A DNA stretch of 21,853 nt from Ichthyophthirius multifiliis (taxonomy: Eukaryota; Ciliophora; Oligohymenophorea; Hymenostomatida). This document shows, piece after piece, positions 10,174-20,603 of this stretch. The notes beneath the pieces are model-generated. The model saw nothing but the letters and a program-made list of their open reading frames with translations, did not search any database and was not told where the DNA came from. The stretch lies in the NCBI RefSeq assembly GCF_000220395.1, contig NW_004086476.1, positions 14,181-36,033 on the forward strand. The letters run 5' to 3'. The translations under genes and the position numbers were made by a program. Position 1 is the first letter of the stretch; each line of letters opens with the position of its first letter.

Positions 10174-10835
10174 ATGTTTAAATAATTAAAATATACATAT
10201 GTAATTAGATTAACAAAAAATAATAATAATATAAACTAATAAATTTCTTAAAATATAAATATTTTTAGTTTTGAAAAATTTTAATATCTCAATACTTTAA
10301 AAAATTATATTGAAAAAATTTTTGATAAAAACATTATTTCTTAAGAAAAATAACTGCAAATATATTTACTTTTCTTATCTCTTTATAACTTTTCAAATAA
10401 TTCAATTTTAATAATTAGCCTTTTATTTAAAAAATTCAGAGAAATTCCTATCAAATATGTTCCTGATTTTTATTTTTAAAAGCACTATGGTATTAAACCT
10501 AATGAATTAAATTTCTTTAGAGCTTCTTGAACAAAACATATTCAAACTCAAAACTTTTCTTTAATACTCTGGCATATCCAACGAATAATCCATTCTATTA
10601 TATTTAAAATTTATACGATAAATAATTTGAGTATTTTAACAATATTTATACATTTTTATTATAAGCTAGTATAGACCCAAATTCAAAAAATAAATAATAA
10701 TATGCTTCTATTCATTTAATTATAGAAAAAGGACCAATTAATGACCTTATATTTACAGTAAATTATAATAAAAAATAGGGTAAAATATTTGATTTAAAAA
10801 ACAGATTAAAATTTGATAAAATTATAGAAAGATGA
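10174..10835 (+). CDS. Unrecognised protein, about 199 aa
   Basis: Not recognised. The first part (frame of 10174) reads FEKFQYLNTLKNYIEKIF, then a Leu/Phe/Ser-rich stretch, then KKFREIPIKYVPDFYFQKHY. The second part, from 10521 to TGA 10833-10835, reads SFLNKTYSNSKLFFNTLAYP, later QYASIHLIIEKGPINDLIF and LKNRLKFDKIIER. The two parts lie in different frames. A GT at 10459 and an AG at 10520 give a 62-nt intron that joins them at phase 0. A one-base error near 10520 would also join them and keep the good-looking KHYGIKPNELNFF segment. The ATG at 10174 is weak because the next 30 codons are Asn/Gln/Lys filler; an upstream exon is possible. Composition outside that stretch is protein-like, so a real gene is likely. 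Confidence 0.5.
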
Positions 10836-11243
10836 TAAATATTTTATTATTTTAACAGTTAATAATTGAAATATTATTATAACTAATTACTTAAAATATA
10901 ATTAATATAATCTTATGATAAATATCATTGATTCATAAAAATTTTTGATAATAAAATATTTATATTTTTTATTAAAAATAAAAAAAGTAAAAATACAAAT
11001 ATACTTATATATATTGATTATTTATTTATATATATTTTTAAAAATTGATTAATAAAATTCATCATAATAAAATTATTTGTATAATTTATTTTTTTGTAAT
11101 ATATTTTTAATTTATTTTAAAATAAATTAATAGGAAAAATATATAATATATATCTATTTATATTACTTTAGAAAAGTATTAAATATAAATTTAATATTTT
11201 TTATTAAATAAAAAAATCTAAAAAATAAATATTTTTACTGAAA
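10836..11243. other. AT-rich spacer before ARL1
   Basis: 408 bases of AT-rich DNA without a gene. The last bases before the ARL1 start are A/T-rich with a short ttttactgaaa context. No element recognised. Confidence 0.6.
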
Positions 11244-12167
11244 ATGGGTTTTGTATTTTCATCATTATTTGGAAAATTATTTAGTAAAAAAGATATTAGA
11301 ATTCTTATTTTAGGTTAGTTTTATAAAACATTATAATTTTTTACATTTAATAAATATTATAAAACAAATATAATTTATAGGTTTAGATAATGCCGGAAAA
11401 ACAACAATTTTAAGTAATCTTAATATATTTTCTTTATTTTATTTAATTTTTTTTTTATAGATAAACTTCATTTAAATGATGTTGTTTAAACAGTTCCCAG
11501 TAATTTTTTTTTTATAAATAAATAAACAAAAATAAAAAAGCAATTGGATTTAATGTTGAGACTGTAACTTTTAAAAACTTGAAATTTTAAGTATGGGATT
11601 TAGGTGGTTAAAGCGGAATCAGGTAAATATTAAAATATATTTAATTATTTTAAGAATCTTTAATAAATAAAAGACCTTATTGGAGATCATATTATCCAAA
11701 TACAAATGGAATCATTTATGTAATAGACTCTATTGATAAGGACAGGTTAGATACAACCAAATAAGAGTTACTTTCAATGATATAAGTTTGATAAATATTG
11801 TATTTAATATAAGGCATTAAATTTTATTTAAAAAACAAAAAAATTATAAAGGAAGATGAATTGAAAGGAGTACCTTTAATGGTTTTAGCAAATAAATAAG
11901 TATTTTTAAAATAATAATATATTTTATTTATGTTTTTATAATATTTAAAAATTAAAAAGGATTTAGCAGGAGCTTTGAGCGAAGAAAAAGTATTTATTAA
12001 AAATATTTATTTTTATAAAGATACATTTTCAATAGATTTCTGAATATATGGGACTTTCATAAATTTAAGATAGATAATGGTCTATTTTTAAATGTTCAGC
12101 ATTTACAGGACATGGATTAAATGAAGGAATGGAATGGTTAGTTAATGTTTTAGAATCATAGAAATGA
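11244..12167 (+). CDS. ARL1: ARF-like small GTPase, ARL1 type
   Basis: ARL1 is a myristoylated GTPase of the trans-Golgi that recruits golgins and other effectors. Eight exons (11244-11313, 11381-11413, 11461-11499, 11541-11622, 11674-11785, 11852-11899, 11960-11989, 12036-12167) give 181 aa with every splice phase matching. Visible motifs: Gly2 in [13 protein letters not shown] for myristoylation; P-loop GLDNAGKTT; switch 1 [13 protein letters not shown]; switch 2 VWDLGGQ, with the catalytic Gln encoded by [19 protein letters not shown] for guanine specificity; and CSA near the end. [14 protein letters not shown], the ALSEEK block, DRQWSIFK and NEGMEWLVN favour ARL1 over ARF1. Length is normal for the family. 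Introns are 41-67 nt, and seven in 546 coding bases is dense. The third residue is Phe where ARL1 often has Gly. Confidence 0.93.
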
Positions 12168-12317
12168 AATTTAATTTGTTTTTTATTTTTATTATTAAAA
12201 ATATAAAACTTAGAAAAAATATTTTTTCTTTATTTTTTTTTTTTAAAAAAAAAATATATTTAGGATTTTTTTAATTAAATATATTTTTTAAATAAAATTA
12301 TAAATATAAAATGGATA

Positions 12318-12350
<33 letters not shown>

Positions 12351-12614
12351 ATTATATAAGTTTTTATATATATAAATATTTATAAAATTTATATATATAT
12401 ATTTTTATCTTTTATTATATATTCAACAAAGTTTTAATATTTTTAATCTAATATTTATTATTAAAAATAAAAAAAAACTTAATAAAAACAAATATATCCG
12501 TAAATAAATATATATAAAAAAAGTTTAACATAAAAAAGCAGAAGAAAAAATAGAATTTCTTCTTTTCGTTTTTCACTTTTTTTTATTTATTTTTATAAAA
12601 AAATAAAAAATCCC
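12168..12614. other. AT-rich region between convergent ARL1 and ATP synthase gamma genes
   Basis: 447 bases between two stop codons, so it holds two 3' UTRs. It contains a (TA)n run at about 12318-12341 and further ata-rich stretches. No gene seen. Confidence 0.7.
12318..12341. repeat. Short (TA)n run
   Basis: About 24 bases of alternating TA between the two convergent genes. Confidence 0.9.
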
Positions 12615-13517
12615 TCATAGGGCACTAGCTCCTGAAATAATTTCAATTAATTCCATTGTAATTTTGGTTTATCTTGCTCTATTATATTAAAGAGTCAAAT
12701 TATTTAGAATTTCTCCTGCGTTTTTGGAAGCGTTTTCCATAGCGTTCATTCTCGAAGCTTATTCAGAAGCCGAAGAGTTCAAAAGAGCATTGTAAACACT
12801 CGATGCAACATACAATTCATAAAAATAATTTTTTGAATATTCCAAATCAGGTTCAGCAGCTTCATGCTTAGTAACATATTTGAATTAATTAAAGAATGCT
12901 GCTCTATTAAGTACTTCCTAATGAATAATCTATTAAGAAATTACGTTTTTGAATCTATTGAAGATAAGAATAATATTATCAAAAGAAGTACTTTAGTTAA
13001 CTATCTAATGTGCAATAGAAGCTGCAGTAGGGAAATTAATAGGAATAGCAATTCCAGTTATGGCCTATAATAATAAGTCAGGGAAAGGTCTGGTTAAACC
13101 AATAGTTCCTTTTTCTCCAATAGAAAAAATTCCATATGAACTCCTATTTAAAGGTACTGTTCTTTTTATATCTCTCACCACTGATGAATTAATGGATCCA
13201 CATAAACCCCTATCGGATGTAAAAGGGACTAATAAAGTAGTTTTGGGGGTGGTTGTAGATTTTTTTTTTTATACATATGGTTCATTTTCTAATACTCTAG
13301 ATACACTTCCTAATGCGAAATTACGGCCTTTTTCTAAACGACTTACTTCACTTTTCATTTTTGCGGCAGCTACCATTTTCATGGCTTTGGTGATTTTCTT
13401 AATCGAGCCAATAGCTTTCATTCTGATTTTTAGTTGTTTTAAGTTAGCACCGAAGTTCATTTAGGGGGTGAAATAAAGACTTGATGTGGTCAAGTTTTTG
13501 AAGGTTTTTCCAAACAT
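12615..13517 (-). CDS. ATP5F1C: Mitochondrial F1F0 ATP synthase gamma subunit
   Basis: The gamma subunit is the rotating central shaft of F1 that couples proton flow to ATP synthesis in the mitochondrial matrix. One uninterrupted frame of 300 aa ends at TGA. The first 19 residues, MFGKTFKNLTTSSLYFTPQ, are basic, Ser/Thr-rich and free of acids, as for a mitochondrial targeting peptide, which supports the ATG at 13517 over the one at 13460. The N-terminal helix follows with LKQLKIRMKAIGSIKKITKA and MKMVAAAKMK, the best conserved part of the family. Then come LLVPFTSDRGLCGSINSSV, a match to the family SDRGLCG motif, and a C-terminal helix with SEQASRMNAMENASKNAGEI and YNRARQTKIT.ELIEI..GA.AL. 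Length is normal. No intron is present, in contrast to ARL1 next door, and G+C is visibly higher than around it. Confidence 0.96.
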
Positions 13518-13922
13518 TTTTAAACAGGGTTTTTTCTTTCTTTTTTTTTGTATTTTTCTTTTTTTTTCTTTATTTAATATATTATTTATATAAAAAAAAA
13601 ATTATTTATTTATTTTTTCTTTAAAAATAAAAAAATATTTTTTTTTTATTATTATTATTTTAATTATTAATTTCTTTTTTTATTATTAATTTAAATATAT
13701 TTTTATTTATATGAAATTTATTTATAAAAAAATAAATTATATTTGTCTTTATTTCATTATAAAGAAAAATCTATTTATTTAATTATTAATTTTAAAATAT
13801 ACATTTTATAAATATAGAAAATATAATTTTTAAAAGTTTAATAATTAACAGTAAAATAAAACATAAAATATATCATATATACTTTAAACAAATATGTATA
13901 TTAAAAATTATACAAAAATTAT
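13518..13922. promoter_or_regulatory. Spacer upstream of ATP synthase gamma and downstream of the K+ channel gene
   Basis: 405 bases of AT-rich DNA with long T runs on the plus strand (A runs on the coding strand). It should contain the gamma-subunit promoter and the K+ channel 3' UTR. No specific motif is recognised. Confidence 0.6.
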
Positions 13923-16900
13923 TCAAAATGTCTAATTATCTTTAAAATTAAATAAAATAGTATTTTTCTCGTTATAAATATCAAACGAAAGTCTTTTCAA
14001 GTAAGTTTTTTTTCTATTTTAATCCATAATTTTTTATAAATCGAAATTTCCTTTAGTAGCGAAAATTCCCCCATACTAATCTTTATGTTAAGAGAATACA
14101 CTATGTTTAGTCATATTATTCTTACTATTTTTACTTAATTATGATTTTTTCCTAATGTCATTTCTAGCTTATATACTTTATAATAAATATTGTACTTATT
14201 TAAGTTTTTAAGATTTTGTTCTATTAGTTTTATACCTTTCATATTTAATAATATTTGTTTTCATTTTCTTAATTAAATTATTATAGTTTAGAACCACATT
14301 ATTTAAATTATTATGGATAAAATAAATATTCCACACAAATTATTTATCAAATTCTTTTAATAAAATAAAATCTTAATTTTAAAAATTATTTTCACTATCT
14401 TTTTTACTATCTTAAGACTTAATAGTTTTTAAATAGTTTTTTGCGGCAAATGCTTTTGTAAAATCTTAATATTATTGGATACTTTTATTACTATTAATAC
14501 TTTAACTTTTGACAAACTAAGAATATTAATCTTCATCAATTTTTTAAATTTTCAGATTCTTGTTTTGTTTTGGAGTTAAATCTATATTTAAGGCTAAATT
14601 TAATGATTAATTCTAGAAGAAATGAATATTATTATCAGGAGATAAAAGTTATTAAGTACTATTATTATGATTATTACTATTAAGATAATTATTATTATTA
14701 ATATTATCATTTATAATATTGTTATTAATCATATTATTGTTATTTATGATATTATTATCTATATTATTATTAATTATATTATTGTTATTAATGTTATTTT
14801 TGTTATTAATATTATTGTTACTATTACTATTATTAGTACTATTATTATTATTGTTATTATTTATATTATTACTTATGTTTTTATATATATATACCTGATC
14901 CATATTAGTAAATTAAGTTTTTTTTTAAATGAATTCTATTTAGAATATTATTTATTATAGTAATTACCAATTTTATTTATATAATCGCTTTGAGAAACAC
15001 TATTTCTTATATATTTACTATCTTTCTTATACCTTACACTTTCATCTGTTTAAGTTCCTTATTCATTTTCACTATCATCAAAATGCTAAGGCTCTTTTAC
15101 AATTTAATTAATAATCAATGGTGTATTTAAAATTATTGCCTTTTCATCCTCTAAGTTTTAAATTAAATCCATTAAGTCATTTATATTATCAAATGGATTA
15201 TTATTTAATAAATACTTAATTGCCTAACCTTAAATAATTAACATATCCTAAAAAGTACATTAACTCCTTACCCTTTTTCTTAAATATTTTATATCCCTAT
15301 ACTACTATTACTCTTTAAAAAATTACATTATAATCTTCTTAGTATTCGGTTAATAACTCATATAAGGGCATTTAAAAAACTAATGTTAATAATTATCACA
15401 TAAATAACAATTAATGCCTAAACCCCTTGAGTTTTTTAATAAATTTAGTTTATCTTTTAGCATAAAATATCTTTCTTTGTCTTCAGGAAAGTCTTCAATT
15501 ATTTTTATGAAATCTTCTTATTTTAAATAGGCTAATTATACTACGTTTATCGTTTTTGCACTTATTTAAGCTTCACTTTAAGAAATAAAACTTTCTAAAC
15601 CAAAAATATCCCCTTTATCTAATATTTTTACATTTAATTCTACATTATTTTCCACTTACATATTTTTCTATAATGCAATTTTTCCCTTTAGTACAAAAAA
15701 AACCCTATTATTAAACTCATTTTCGTTAAATATGACCTCTTCTGGTCCTAATTTCTTCTCTCTAATCTTTACAGCCAAACAATTCAGGAATTTCTTCGAA
15801 AAATTAAGCCTAAACTCTTTCTTTGATAACAACAACTTCCCATACATTTCCATCAAAACCTCTTTCCTTAGCGAACTCGGGCACAAATTCAAGAACTTTT
15901 GTCCATCCTCTATATCTACCTATTATTCCATATGCAAATACTCGTAGTATTTCCTAACCTTAATCTGTGTATTATTTGACAAATTCCTCTTTTTCATATG
16001 AATACTTAAAGAACTCATTTTTTCTTTAAAATCGTTGGCTTTTATGCTCATTTCTTGGAAAATATTCCCTATCTTATTAAAAGTATATGCAAATACCCCA
16101 CAAGCTATAAAAGTGACAAAAATAACATAGATTCTCTCAAAAGTGCTCACCGGGTATATATCTCCAAAACCCAAAGTACTCATAGTGACTACTGCCCAAT
16201 AAACTGATGTTACATATTGTGAGAAAATACTAAGGTTTTCTTATTTAAATTTCGTAATCCAGGTTTCCGTATTTGGGTCTGTGTTTTTCTATATTACATG
16301 AATAAAATAAAAAAAACAGCCACAAATATGTGCTATATATAATATTTAGAAAATTAATTTTAATAAATTGTATATGCCCGCTTTATCATTTTTTATATTA
16401 ACTAATTCTTCAAAATCGTTTACTATTTGCATTATTTTGCTTGTTCGGAAAAGTAGGACAATTTATAAATAAGGAACAATTAATATTTAACAAATAAATA
16501 CAGGAATTATAATTAGAATATCTCTTAATAGATAATGTTTAATATAGTTTTTTATTATTTTTTCCCGATTTATTTAAATTATACCTTTTTAGTAAAAAGC
16601 AGTATTACATGTAATTATTAAATCTAAAAAAATAAAATAAAAGCAAATTCTGTTTATTGTTTCTGTTATTTCAAAAAACCAAGTATGTTATAAATTAAAA
16701 GAAACACTAATTGGTATATAGAAAATTATAAAAACTTATTAAATTAAAACAATAATGTCCCATATTATTTTAGTTATAGAATCTGGATATAAAACCTATA
16801 TTTTCCTATTCAATATATCTCCTATAAAATTTTTAATAATAGATTTTTTCTTTTCTTTTTTTTCTTAAGAAAAATATTTATAGACCACTTTTTTAAATTA

Positions 16901-17467
16901 ATAAAATTTAAAATATAAAATACTCGGCTTATCATAAATAAACATACCCTACATTTAAAATTCTTTATAATCAAAAGCTTAATCATTAATTAAATTAAAG
17001 TATTTTTTTTGCATATATCTAAATTTATATTTCATAGAAAGTTCCAAAATATTGATTGTAAATTTTCTTACCAAAGTAAGAATTAAAAGTGAATTTTTTT
17101 TCCAAAAACCTTAAAAACCAATTTTATTTTCATTTTAAATAGTTGTTTCTTTATTTAAATTCAATTAAAATTCATCTTTTTTTTGATGTGATAAACTGTT
17201 TTTTACATATTATGATTTATTCGAATAGAGTGTTTATTTTTACATAGTTTCCTTATCTATTACACTACTTATGTTTGGAGACATTATTTGATCAACATCT
17301 TCATATAATTTATCTCTTATTTTATCAATTTCGTATTTGAAATCTTCTTATTAAAAATGGGGTCCTAAAGCAATTTAGGAATTACTTTTTTAAAATTATT
17401 ATTTGTTAGTATTTTTTATATTGAATACACTATAGTTATTTTCGAAATATTAATTACTTGCATTCAT
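13923..17467 (-). CDS. Six-helix K+ channel with cyclic-nucleotide-binding domain and zinc-knuckle motif
   Basis: Predicted K+-selective channel of the plasma membrane or ciliary membrane. One frame of 1173 aa with a single 23-nt intron (14872-14894). After an N-terminal region of about 230 polar residues come S1 (TKIIWDIIVLIQQVF), S2/S3 with FLDLIITCNTAFYQKG and LLRDILIIIPVFI, a weakly charged S4 (VLLFRTSKIMQIV), S5, and the pore SVYWAVVTMSTLGFGDIYP with the selectivity filter T-L-G-F-G-D at residues 431-436, as in EAG/KCNH-type channels. S6, a C-linker (about 526 onward) and a CNBD around 560-680 (FFVLKGKIAL, LDKGDIFGLESF) follow. Residues 687-700 read CYLCDNYQHQFFKC, a perfect C-x2-C-x4-H-x4-C zinc knuckle. 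The C-terminal half is polar with a 70-residue Asn-rich tract. The CNBD lacks a clear phosphate-binding Arg, so ligand binding is uncertain. Ciliates hold large families of such channels. Confidence 0.93.
14652..14871 (-). repeat. Asn-rich trinucleotide tract in the K+ channel gene
   Basis: Runs of AAT/AAC with interspersed AGT, ATA, ATT and GAT codons encode about 70 residues rich in Asn, Ile and Ser. The tract starts directly after the 23-nt intron. Codon mixing (AAT with AAC) shows it is not a fresh trinucleotide expansion. Confidence 0.85.
14872..14894 (-). other. 23-nt intron in the K+ channel gene
   Basis: GT(AT)n..aacataAG, 23 nt, just before the Asn-rich tract. Without its removal the frame changes into Ile/Tyr/Gln codons; with it the downstream frame is open for more than 300 codons to TGA. 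Confidence 0.65.
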
Positions 17468-17674
17468 TAATTTTTTTTATTTAATTTTATATGTAAATAA
17501 AAAATCGTTTAAATAAATAAATAATTGGAAAGTAATTATTTGTTTTTTAAAATAAATGAATAAATGAAAAATATTAAAAATAAAAAATAAAAAAAAACAA
17601 TGTATAAATTTTTATATAGATATATATTTATATATATATATACATTTTATTTATGTATATATACTATTCTTTTT
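17468..17674. promoter_or_regulatory. Short spacer between the WD-repeat and K+ channel genes
   Basis: 207 bases between the TGA of the WD-repeat gene and the ATG of the K+ channel gene, both on the minus strand. It contains short ata-rich palindromic stretches near 17620-17660. It must hold the channel promoter and the upstream gene's 3' end. Confidence 0.6.
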
Positions 17675-19993
17675 TCAAATAATATTTTTTAATTCTTAAA
17701 TTTCATCAATTTTAATTTCATATTAAGAATGAACGTTTTATATTTGTTCAAGTAATTATAAAATCTCATTCTCATTATCGCATTCGTTTGTAACTAATTT
17801 TAGTTATTCTAATTATTATTTTAAACTTTCGGCCTCATTTTCATATTAATTAATTCTCTGTTATATTTCTTCTTTATTAATATTATTATTTCTACTTAAT
17901 TATTATTTTATTTCTTCTTTTTTTCCCTACAAAGAGTTATTTTTTATTTCGTTTTCCAATTAAATAATATAATTATCTTTTTACACACACTAGCTATTTA
18001 AACTTTATATAAAGTTCTATTAATTTTAAATCTACATTTAAAGTTCCTTAACCTGGACTTCTAATTCATTTTTTTCTTTATTTGATTTCTCTAAATTCTA
18101 ACAAATTAAATTAATTTATTTCTACATTTTTTCAATTAAACAATTTTATTAAAGAACTTCAATTTTATCATTATAATTAACTTTTTCTCCACTTACGCTT
18201 TGAATATCTTCTTTTTTCTTCTAATGGATAACCTAATATTTATCTTTTTCATTATACATTTATAAAATATTCTAGTAACTTTATCTATAAAAAACCGGAC
18301 TTTTATCATTACATGGAATGCCATTTTTTTTCTCTGTCATCTATTATAATTTAATTGGATTATATTTATTATGAGATACTATACTGTTTGCCTATATAAA
18401 ATTCCATAAAATCACATTCCCTTCAATATCTCCTGAAGCAAACATATTTTCTCCAACTTTACAAATCGCATTTATCCTCTACTCATGTTTTATCACACAT
18501 TAATTAGTTTAAACATAAACAAAATCCTCTTCTTTGATATTAAGTATCTTTAAATTCTGCCCTTCTCCAAAAACAACTTCCTTTTCAGAAACTAAGCAAG
18601 CACAATATACCGCTTAATTTAAAAAAATACATCTCACCTATTATTTTTATTCCATATTCCACACTCTAATAGTTTTATCAGACCCTCCTGATACTAAAAT
18701 ATTCGAATTACCTACTATTTCTAAATAATAGACACTTTTTTCTACATCATGTCCTACTAAATCAGCTTAAAAATCCAATTTATTTCCCTAAAAATACCAC
18801 ATTTTAATCTCACCGCCTTCCCCAGCTGAAAAAACTACTGATTATTTTTTCTAAAAAATAATTACATTAATACTTCCTGAATGTCCCTTTTCCCAAAAAT
18901 CTATATTTCTGACAACTTCCTATATTATCCCTTCTTTTATAATAAAAATATTCCCATAACAATCTCCTGCACAAACTACAAAAAAATTATTTTTTTTCTC
19001 TTTAATAATTGCCAAAGAATATAATTTATGTTCACATGTAATAATTTCCTATATAATATTTTAATGCCAGTCTATAAAAATTACATATTTTTCATTTGTA
19101 CCTACTAATATATTTTTTTCACTTGCAAAAAATCTGCAACACCCATCACAATGCAATTTATTTACCATGTCCAATTATCTAATACTCCACATTTTTATAC
19201 TTTTATCAACTGAACTAGTACCAAAAACTCCCTTATTTAATCTTATAATTGCATATACACCATCTTTATGTGCTTATCATTATCTATTATATAACACACT
19301 CTGATTTTAAAGTGCGTTATGTTTCACTTCTTTTGGAATTTCAATCATTTTATGCCCTTAAATTATACTTTTGATAAAATAAACGTCATTAATTTTAAAA
19401 AGAAATCCTGAAAAAATCCCTTAATTTTCATTTTTAAAAATTACTTCATTTTCCTTTGTAAAAATACCAATAATATAAGGACATAATAAAGAGTCATTTA
19501 CTATTAAAGGAAATCCCAAAAATAGATGACAAAATGTATTTTTTACTTAATTTTTTTTCCTCATTATAGTAAATTTTGATTAAAAAATATCTGAAGAATA
19601 AAATTTTTCATCTTTTAAATGAGAAATTGTTAAATATTTTCTTTTGTTTTGCATATCAAATTATTCATAATTATTATGGTGTATAATTCCATAAAAAGAC
19701 TATAAAACAGTCTATATTTTAAATATTAAGAGACTATATTTTTTATTGTATGGATAATTTTCAAATGATAAAATATCAAATATTTGATTTTCATTTATTA
19801 TGAATTTCAAACTCTTTATTTTATATTGAAATTTTCCTTTTATAAACGATAAAACAAGATTTTGGCTTATTATACTCCCAAAAATAATTTTTTAATTACT
19901 ATTTATGTCTATAATATGTCCTATTAAATCTTAAATCTGATTAACATTTTCTCCTTTCCAACCAAATTTAGTTTAATCTCGAATTTATTTCAT
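17675..19993 (-). CDS. WD40-repeat protein with C-terminal coiled coil
   Basis: 763 aa after removal of a 27-nt intron (19273-19299). The first 230 residues lack clear repeats and may form an extra beta-propeller or structural domain. From about residue 232 WD repeats follow; signature ends include VDKSIKMWSI, GEIKMWYFQG, GGSDKTIRVWNMEQKQ and GNVILWNF, with GH/H starts (THKDGVYAI, GHSGSINVI, GHDVEKSVY, KHEQRINAI). The last about 160 residues are Gln/Glu/Asn/Lys-rich with heptad-like Leu/Ile spacing (LEVQVKELQMQIQNQQNF), a likely coiled coil. Such proteins act as scaffolds, often in cilia or vesicle traffic; the partner cannot be named. Without the intron the frame has one TGA. The start at 19993 is the first ATG after AT-only DNA. 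Confidence 0.85.
19273..19299 (-). other. 27-nt intron in the WD-repeat gene
   Basis: The sequence gtgtgttatataatagataa followed by tgataag begins with GT, ends with AG, is a multiple of three and contains the only TGA in the otherwise open frame. Removing it joins Gln-Asn-Gln to Thr-His-Lys-Asp-Gly, the start of the first WD repeat. Reading it as an intron explains both the stop and the frame. Confidence 0.7.
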
Positions 19994-20118
19994 ATTTTTT
20001 TTTACTTTTTTAACACAGAAAAAAAAAATATAATATGTATTCGTTTTTTTATATTTTTTTTTTTTTAAAAAAAATAAATAAATAAAAAGATTGTATTTAT
20101 ATAAATTTTCTTTATTTT
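19994..20118. promoter_or_regulatory. Short spacer between two minus-strand genes
   Basis: 125 bases between the TGA of the Glu/Gln/Lys-rich gene and the ATG of the WD-repeat gene. Mostly A/T homopolymers; the WD-gene promoter must lie here or overlap the neighbour. Confidence 0.6.
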
Positions 20119-20540
20119 TCAAAAATCGAATTCTGATGATGCATTTGTTAATCTAGGCTAATTTTAATTTTTATCATAGACAATTTAATTACATATTAAA
20201 GGATTATCAATATCCTCTATAAAAAAATAAGATATATAAATATATTTATATATATTTATATATATATTATAAAAATATAAAATATTTTTTGAATATTTTT
20301 TATAAAAACCTAATGAATCTTCATGCTTAAACATTATTTTTTTCTTTTAATTAATATCTTCATCATAAGATAAGTTTACTTTTAAAAATTCATCTTTACC
20401 TAAATTATTTTTTAATCTAAAAAAATATATAAAAAAACATTAAGCTTTAATAATATATTTACTCATTATTTTATTTAGAATTTAATTCAAGTCTATCTTT
20501 ATCATATTAATTAAATGTAACCCTTTTTATTAAATCAAAA

Positions 20541-20603
<63 letters not shown>

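Noticed and set aside
12864-13464. Plus-strand frames over the ATP synthase gamma gene
   Set aside because: They are antisense to a complete, highly conserved gamma subunit.
14667-14960. Plus-strand Ile/Val-rich frame
   Set aside because: Antisense of the Asn-rich tract of the K+ channel.
19281-19283. WD-repeat gene as a pseudogene or two genes because of an in-frame TGA
   Set aside because: A 27-nt GT..AG intron containing the TGA keeps the frame and joins well-formed protein on both sides.
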